64,000 nt of DNA. It comes from Streptomyces sp. CB01635 (GTDB lineage Bacteria; Actinomycetota; Actinomycetes; Streptomycetales; Streptomycetaceae). The DNA lies in contig NZ_NNBL01000003.1 in the NCBI RefSeq assembly GCF_002803065.1, positions 1,199,461 to 1,263,460 on the forward strand, in the 5' to 3' direction. Within the stretch, counting starts at the first letter, position 1; each line of letters starts with the position of its first letter. Below, in pieces: positions 60,618-64,000 of this stretch. Both the position numbers and the translations under genes were made by a program. Below the pieces are notes generated by a model. The model was not told the DNA's origin and did no database searches. It saw only the letters and a list, made by a program, of their open reading frames with translations.

Positions 60618-60671
60618 GGCCGGGCCGTCAGCTCATCGGCGCCCATAGGGCGACGGGAGAACCACCCGGCC
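60618..60671 (-). ncRNA. Structured 5' leader of the GDT1-type transporter
   Basis: Nested complementary segments precede the transporter start by 18 bases. The outer stem GGCCGGG (60618-60624)/CCCGGCC (60665-60671), middle stem CCGTC (60625-60629)/GACGG (60652-60656) and inner hairpin GCCC (60641-60644)/GGGC (60648-60651) with ATA loop are all perfect and stack on one side. The unpaired 11 bases (AGCTCATCGGC on the plus strand) lie between them. The arrangement suggests a regulatory RNA. It does not show the conserved yybP-ykoY manganese-riboswitch sequence, so no class is assigned. Confidence 0.4.
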
Positions 60672-61072
60672 GGGCACGATGGAACGGCCCACACGTCAGT
60701 GGGGCCGGATCATGCCTCGGCCGAAGGTCTCGTCCGCCCCCGCACAGTGTGCGGGAGCCCGGTGGCCGGGGTGCTCCGGAGCACCCAGCGTGTCGACCGG
60801 CGGTTCTCGGAACTGCTCCCCTTCGCTGTGATCCAGGCTAACTGGGGGTGCTCCGCGCAGGTGTTGGCGAGGAGGGCGGAACGGGGCGGGGAGTACGGGT
60901 TGCGCGCTCAGCACGGCGTCGGCGGGCGGGACCTGGCCGCCCGGGCTCTGCGCGGCCACCTGGACGGCCTGCGCAGAGCATGACGCCCTGAGGGCTGTCG
61001 GTGTGGTCCGCACGGCAGGTACGCGCCGTGCGGACCACCGGTCAGTTCGTGTCCCGCCCGGGATCCGTTCGG
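60672..61072. other. Non-coding stretch with hairpins and a possible regulator remnant
   Basis: Two perfect hairpins stand close together: CCCGCAC (60739-60745)/GTGCGGG (60749-60755), and the 18-bp palindrome GGGTGCTCCGGAGCACCC (60769-60786). A plus-strand tail ending at 60983 reads RDLAARALRGHLDGLRRA, similar to the C-terminal helix of FCD-type GntR regulators, but nothing else supports a gene. The remaining bases, to 61072, are empty. Confidence 0.35.
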
Positions 61073-62077
61073 TCAGCCCCGGGCGACCGCGATGGCCCCG
61101 GCCAGCCGCTCGCCCGCCTCGTACACCATGTACGGCACCCCGTGCTCCGTTCCGAACGACGGCGCTGCCGCCCGGCCGTTCTCGGGGGCTGTGGAACGGG
61201 AGTCGTAGAAGACGCCGAGGTGCTTGCGGAGCGAGAAGTCCGCGCCGACCTCCGTGATCATGAGGTCGCCACCGCTCTCCTTGTCCTTGTTGTAGACGAC
61301 GTAGGCGGAGCCGTTCCGGGTCAGCAGGTGAGGGCCGCCCACGTTCACCGCGCCGACGTCCGAGTGCCGGACGAGCGGCGTCTGGTCGAAGGTCCAGCTT
61401 CTGCCGTCGGCCGACCAACCCCAGCAGATGTCACGGTGGTTGGTGGTGTTGTTCAGCATGAAGAGCATCACGTAGCGCGCGCCGCGCGCCGGCAGGTCGT
61501 GGCGGAAGACACGGGCGTAGGACGTCTCGGTCGTGCCGGTGGGCATCATCGACGTCGACAGGACGACCTTGTCGTACGTGAAGTGCACACCGTCCGCGGA
61601 CCGGGCCAGGCGCGTCGTGGTGTTCTCGCCGTGGAAGTACAGCCAGAACTCTTTGGGGTCCTCGTTCCACAGCACGTGCGGGGACGACACGTGGCTGACC
61701 GAGTAGTGCGGGTCCCACTTGTTCGACACGATGGGGTTCGCCGGGTACTCCGTGAACGGGCCCTCCAGCGAGTCGCCGTACGCCAGGCAGATGCCGCCCG
61801 GCGCGTCGTGCGGCGCGTAGTACAGGTAGTAACGGCCCAGAGGTGACGCCAACTTGTCGTACACGCCGCGCACGGTCGGGAAGATGATCTCGCCCGTCGG
61901 GTTGTACTTGAGCTGGGACGGTGACAACAGGGTGCGGACGTAGGTGTAGTCCGGGAACCCGCCGGGCGCGGCCGACGCGGACGCCGTCGAAAGGCCGCCG
62001 AGGGCGAACGCGGCGCCGGTGACGGCGGTGGTGCGCAGGAACATGCGACGGTCGAGGCCAAACTGCGGCTCTTGCAT
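61073..62077 (-). CDS. Tat-exported beta-propeller protein, glycoside hydrolase 43/117-like
   Basis: A 334-residue exported protein. The Tat motif is DRRMFLRTTAV (about 9-19), followed by a hydrophobic stretch and a cleavage site near ASASAAP. The mature part has the repeated SxxxDGxxF-type beta-propeller blades of GH43-like glycosidases (ARSADGVHFTYDKVV, GWSADGRSWTFDQT) with HVSSPHVLWNEDPKEFWLYF. The catalytic acids cannot be assigned with confidence. CAGGAG lies six bases before the ATG. It is the last gene of a leftward operon with a permease and an HExxH protein, so it may act on a glycan whose product is imported. Confidence 0.75.
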   Translation of the reverse strand: MQEPQFGLDRRMFLRTTAVTGAAFALGGLSTASASAAPGGFPDYTYVRTLLSPSQLKYNPTGEIIFPTVRGVYDKLASPLGRYYLYYAPHDAPGGICLAYGDSLEGPFTEYPANPIVSNKWDPHYSVSHVSSPHVLWNEDPKEFWLYFHGENTTTRLARSADGVHFTYDKVVLSTSMMPTGTTETSYARVFRHDLPARGARYVMLFMLNNTTNHRDICWGWSADGRSWTFDQTPLVRHSDVGAVNVGGPHLLTRNGSAYVVYNKDKESGGDLMITEVGADFSLRKHLGVFYDSRSTAPENGRAAAPSFGTEHGVPYMVYEAGERLAGAIAVARG

Positions 62078-62113
62078 GATCGGCTCCTGAAGTCGGTTGC
62101 TTTCAGAGGGGAT

Positions 62114-63406
62114 TCACAGGTAGGTGGCGGCGGTGACGCACAGACCGCCGAGCGCCACCGCCCACACGTACGGCAGCGTCCGGACCATCACCTGCTGCGG
62201 AGACACCCCCGCGTACTGCGCGCTCCACACCGTCTGGGTGCTGGTCGGGTCTGCGACGCCGAAGACCTGGTTGTACGAGGTGGCCATGCCGAGGACGGCG
62301 ACGGCCGGGTAGATGCCGGTGGCGATGAGGACGCCCGCGATGCCGGCGCCCAGGCCGAACACGTTCAGCGGTCCGCGGTAAAGGCACAGCGGTACCAGGA
62401 GGGTGAAGACCAGGACGAACAGCACCGCGTTGTGCGGGCTGACCGCCTTGACGAGCGGCTCCAGCGCGTCGACCGCGCCGGGCAGCTTCACCGCGGCGAG
62501 CAGAATGCCGATCGCCACGAACAGCGTGATCGGCGGCGCCGCCACCTCGAAGCCGCCGTACAGGGTGCGCAGCAGGCGGCGGTTCATCTCGCGCGGCCGC
62601 GTCGTCGTCACCAGCGCGTACAGCACACCCGCAAGGAGCGACGGGATGATCGCCAGATCGAGACCAAGGGCCAGCACCAGCGGCACCACCGGAGTGAGCA
62701 GCGCGTACCACGGGGCGTCGCTGAGCCGCTGACGCCGACTGCTGCCCCGCGAACCCGGTGTTTTCTGAACCGACTTGAGCGACCACGCATGCTCCACACC
62801 CCGGCGCCGCGACTCCACGAGGACGTAGGCGGTGGCCGCCACCAGTGCGAACGGGAACAGCTTCAGCATGAAGCCGCGCACCGTGTCCACCGGCAGCTCG
62901 AGCGCCGTGGAGAAGAACTGCCACACCGGCAGCTCGAACGGCATCCCGGCCGCGATGCCCATCAGGATCGTGCCCGCGGCGGTCACCTTCGGGATGCCCA
63001 CCGCGATCATCGCGGGGATGCCGATCAGCCCGGCGAGCATCGCCGCGGGCGCGGAGCCGGTCACGGTGCCGACAAGCGCGGACACCGCGAGGACACCGAG
63101 CGCCACGAACACCGGCCGGTCTCCGCCGAACTCGACGATCTTACGGACCAGAGTGCCCGCGATGCCGGTCTCCTCCAGGAGCTTGCCGAGCCACGATCCG
63201 AGCAGGATCGCGATCATCGTGGCGGCGAGCGCGGGCGCGCCCTCCTGGAGCACCGTGTCGAACACGCTGTTCTTGCCCGTCAGCGGCGCGCCCGCGAGGA
63301 ACGCGATCACCACGGCGAGCAGGACCAGCGCGAACGCGGTCGGCAGCTTGCGGCTGAGCATGGCGGCCACTCCGGCCGCCATGACGAGCAGAATGACGAC
63401 ACCCAT
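62114..63406 (-). CDS. 12-helix organic-ion permease (IT superfamily, GntP/CitMHS-like)
   Basis: A 430-residue membrane protein with about 12 helices. The architecture, in which an N-terminal half (LPTAFALVLLAVVIAFLAGA) and a C-terminal half (APPITLFVAIGILLAAVKLP) each hold a re-entrant Gly-rich loop (GTVTGSAPAAMLAGLIGIPA; YRGPLNVFGLGAGIAGVL), fits the ion-transporter superfamily. Sequence similarity to GntP is partial and the substrate is unknown. The previous gene stops 3 bp before its ATG and the propeller gene starts 36 bp after its stop, so it is in the middle of an operon. Confidence 0.7.
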   Translation of the reverse strand: MGVVILLVMAAGVAAMLSRKLPTAFALVLLAVVIAFLAGAPLTGKNSVFDTVLQEGAPALAATMIAILLGSWLGKLLEETGIAGTLVRKIVEFGGDRPVFVALGVLAVSALVGTVTGSAPAAMLAGLIGIPAMIAVGIPKVTAAGTILMGIAAGMPFELPVWQFFSTALELPVDTVRGFMLKLFPFALVAATAYVLVESRRRGVEHAWSLKSVQKTPGSRGSSRRQRLSDAPWYALLTPVVPLVLALGLDLAIIPSLLAGVLYALVTTTRPREMNRRLLRTLYGGFEVAAPPITLFVAIGILLAAVKLPGAVDALEPLVKAVSPHNAVLFVLVFTLLVPLCLYRGPLNVFGLGAGIAGVLIATGIYPAVAVLGMATSYNQVFGVADPTSTQTVWSAQYAGVSPQQVMVRTLPYVWAVALGGLCVTAATYL

Positions 63407-63409
63407 CGG

Positions 63410-63967
63410 TCACTTCTCGCTTTCACAGGACACGAAGGCGGCCAGCGCCTCCGTCAGCAGCAGGGGACTGCGGCCCAGGCCGCAGGCGGCGCGGGCATAG
63501 GCGTGCGCGGCCAGTTCGTCGGCGCCCGCGACATGTGCGTAAAGACGGCGCCGCCCGAGCCTCATTGCCGTGTGGCCGAGCGCCCGCTTGAAATCGGCCC
63601 GGACATGCGCGTGGTGGAGCCAGGCGTGCGCCTGCTCGTGGGCGAGGGCGGCTGCCCGTACCGACCCCTCGGGGAACCAGTGCCGCCAGTCGCGCTCGGC
63701 GATCAGCTGCTCGGCGCGGTCGACCGTGTCGACGTAGATCTCGACCACCGGCGGCCTCGACCGGTACCGGGCCAGCAGGCCGGCCGCGAGCCCGCCGTCC
63801 CGCTCGACGACTCGCACCGGTCCGGGATCCGGAGCCATCCGACTGCCGAACTGCTCGGCCGTCAGCGCCCATTGACGGAGCATCAGCGGATCACGTCCCT
63901 CGTGCGTGGGCGTCCCGGCGAGCAGCCGCACCGCGAGGTCCAGCTCCGCGTCGTGATCGCCGGTCAT
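63410..63967 (-). CDS. HExxH-motif protein, putative metallopeptidase-like
   Basis: A 185-residue soluble protein. The motif HEQAH (residues 110-114) in AALAHEQAHAWLHH is the zinc-binding HExxH, and the glutamate in GADELAAHAYARA (about 151), 37 residues on, could be the third ligand as in gluzincins. The N-terminal half (LMLRQWALTAEQFGSRMA, VVEIYVDTVDRAEQLIAERD) gives no other family clue. No signal peptide. It lies between an upstream gene whose stop it overlaps by four bases (ATGA) and the permease gene 3 bp downstream. Protease activity is inferred from the motif only. Confidence 0.6.
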   Translation of the reverse strand: MTGDHDAELDLAVRLLAGTPTHEGRDPLMLRQWALTAEQFGSRMAPDPGPVRVVERDGGLAAGLLARYRSRPPVVEIYVDTVDRAEQLIAERDWRHWFPEGSVRAAALAHEQAHAWLHHAHVRADFKRALGHTAMRLGRRRLYAHVAGADELAAHAYARAACGLGRSPLLLTEALAAFVSCESEK

Positions 63968-64000
63968 GCGCGGGGCTCCACGACCGCGACGACCGGTTCG
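63964..64000 (-). CDS. C-terminal tail of an upstream gene, cut by the window end
   Basis: The last 37 bases on the minus strand hold an open frame, EPVVAVVEPRA then stop at 63964-63966, that overlaps the HExxH gene start as ATGA. Translational coupling shows it belongs to the same operon. Too little remains to name it. Confidence 0.6.
   Translation of the reverse strand, partial: EPVVAVVEPRA

Noticed and set aside
60618..60671. yybP-ykoY manganese riboswitch upstream of the GDT1-type gene
   Set aside because: The conserved GGGGAGTAGC-type and metal-loop sequences are not found. It is kept as a generic structured leader.
60447..60983. A plus-strand regulator gene ending ALRGHLDGLRRA
   Set aside because: Only the last helix resembles an FCD-type regulator. 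The upstream part is antisense to the transporter gene, and no start or DNA-binding domain is seen.
1..64000. tRNA, rRNA, IS elements, prophage or attachment sites
   Set aside because: No cloverleaf with a GGTTCGA-type T arm, transposase, integrase or flanking direct repeats was recognised by eye.

Overview
The window is high-GC actinobacterial chromosome and almost certainly Streptomyces. Codon third positions are strongly G/C, GTG starts are common, and the gene families are typical: DUF1707, DUF5302 and DUF5996 proteins, SpoIIE-type phosphatases, CitA/B-type two-component genes, a WS/DGAT acyltransferase and SigK/RskA. No tRNA, rRNA, IS element, prophage or CRISPR array was seen. About 60 genes sit on both strands, mostly in short operons. 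Several are damaged: a frameshifted GNAT acetyltransferase, a LysR stub and a metallo-beta-lactamase-fold tail.

Layout. 0-6.3 kb: tail of a short-chain dehydrogenase-like gene, then a leftward run of two alpha/beta hydrolases, a UGT-type glycosyltransferase and a WS/DGAT acyltransferase. 6.5-11.5 kb: a small membrane protein, then a divergent sugar-acid locus (fuconate dehydratase plus GntR regulator leftward, MFS porter plus FAH-family enzyme rightward) with repeated operator-like motifs between the arms. 11.6-14.4 kb: methyltransferase, VOC, DUF1707 and DUF5996 proteins. 14.9-16.2 kb: the most notable locus, a 26-residue peptide gene ending in AWYLWY directly followed by a divergent cytochrome P450. 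This is the layout of atropopeptide (tryptorubin-type) RiPP clusters. 16.3-23.3 kb: SDR, a secreted lamin-tail protein, then a CitA/CitB-type sensor/regulator pair divergent from a TctC-type lipoprotein and a GntP-type permease.

23.3-33.8 kb: VOC protein, a decayed hydrolase fragment, a TetR/NCS1-permease divergent pair, a perfect 44-nt bidirectional terminator, a three-gene operon (ABC ATPase, ABC permease, large exported beta-propeller/phosphoesterase), a DUF5302 protein and an APC permease. 34.2-39.2 kb: DHA2-type MFS exporter with MarR regulator, a membrane PP2C phosphatase and a DNA photolyase. 39.5-43.5 kb: sigK, rskA, a YedY-like molybdenum oxidoreductase and a fasciclin lipoprotein. 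This set resembles the mycobacterial SigK regulon and carries candidate SigK promoter elements. 43.7-48 kb: broken GNAT, a TrpF-like isomerase, a LysR stub, a thioesterase, a heptanucleotide tandem repeat and a Sel1/TPR protein.

48-54.9 kb: a response regulator overlapping a 1410-residue HAMP-array hybrid kinase (276-bp internal DNA repeats), divergent from an anti-sigma-like/GAF/PP2C phosphatase. 55-60.6 kb: an uncharacterised 383-residue protein, DUF899 and DUF3592 proteins, a MerR/reductase operon, and a TMEM165/GDT1-type transporter with a structured leader. 60.6-64 kb: a leftward operon with a Tat-exported beta-propeller glycosidase-like protein, a permease, an HExxH protein and the tail of a further gene.

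Start codons were chosen from Shine-Dalgarno spacing, overlaps and family N-termini. Family calls come from motif recognition only; no database search was possible.
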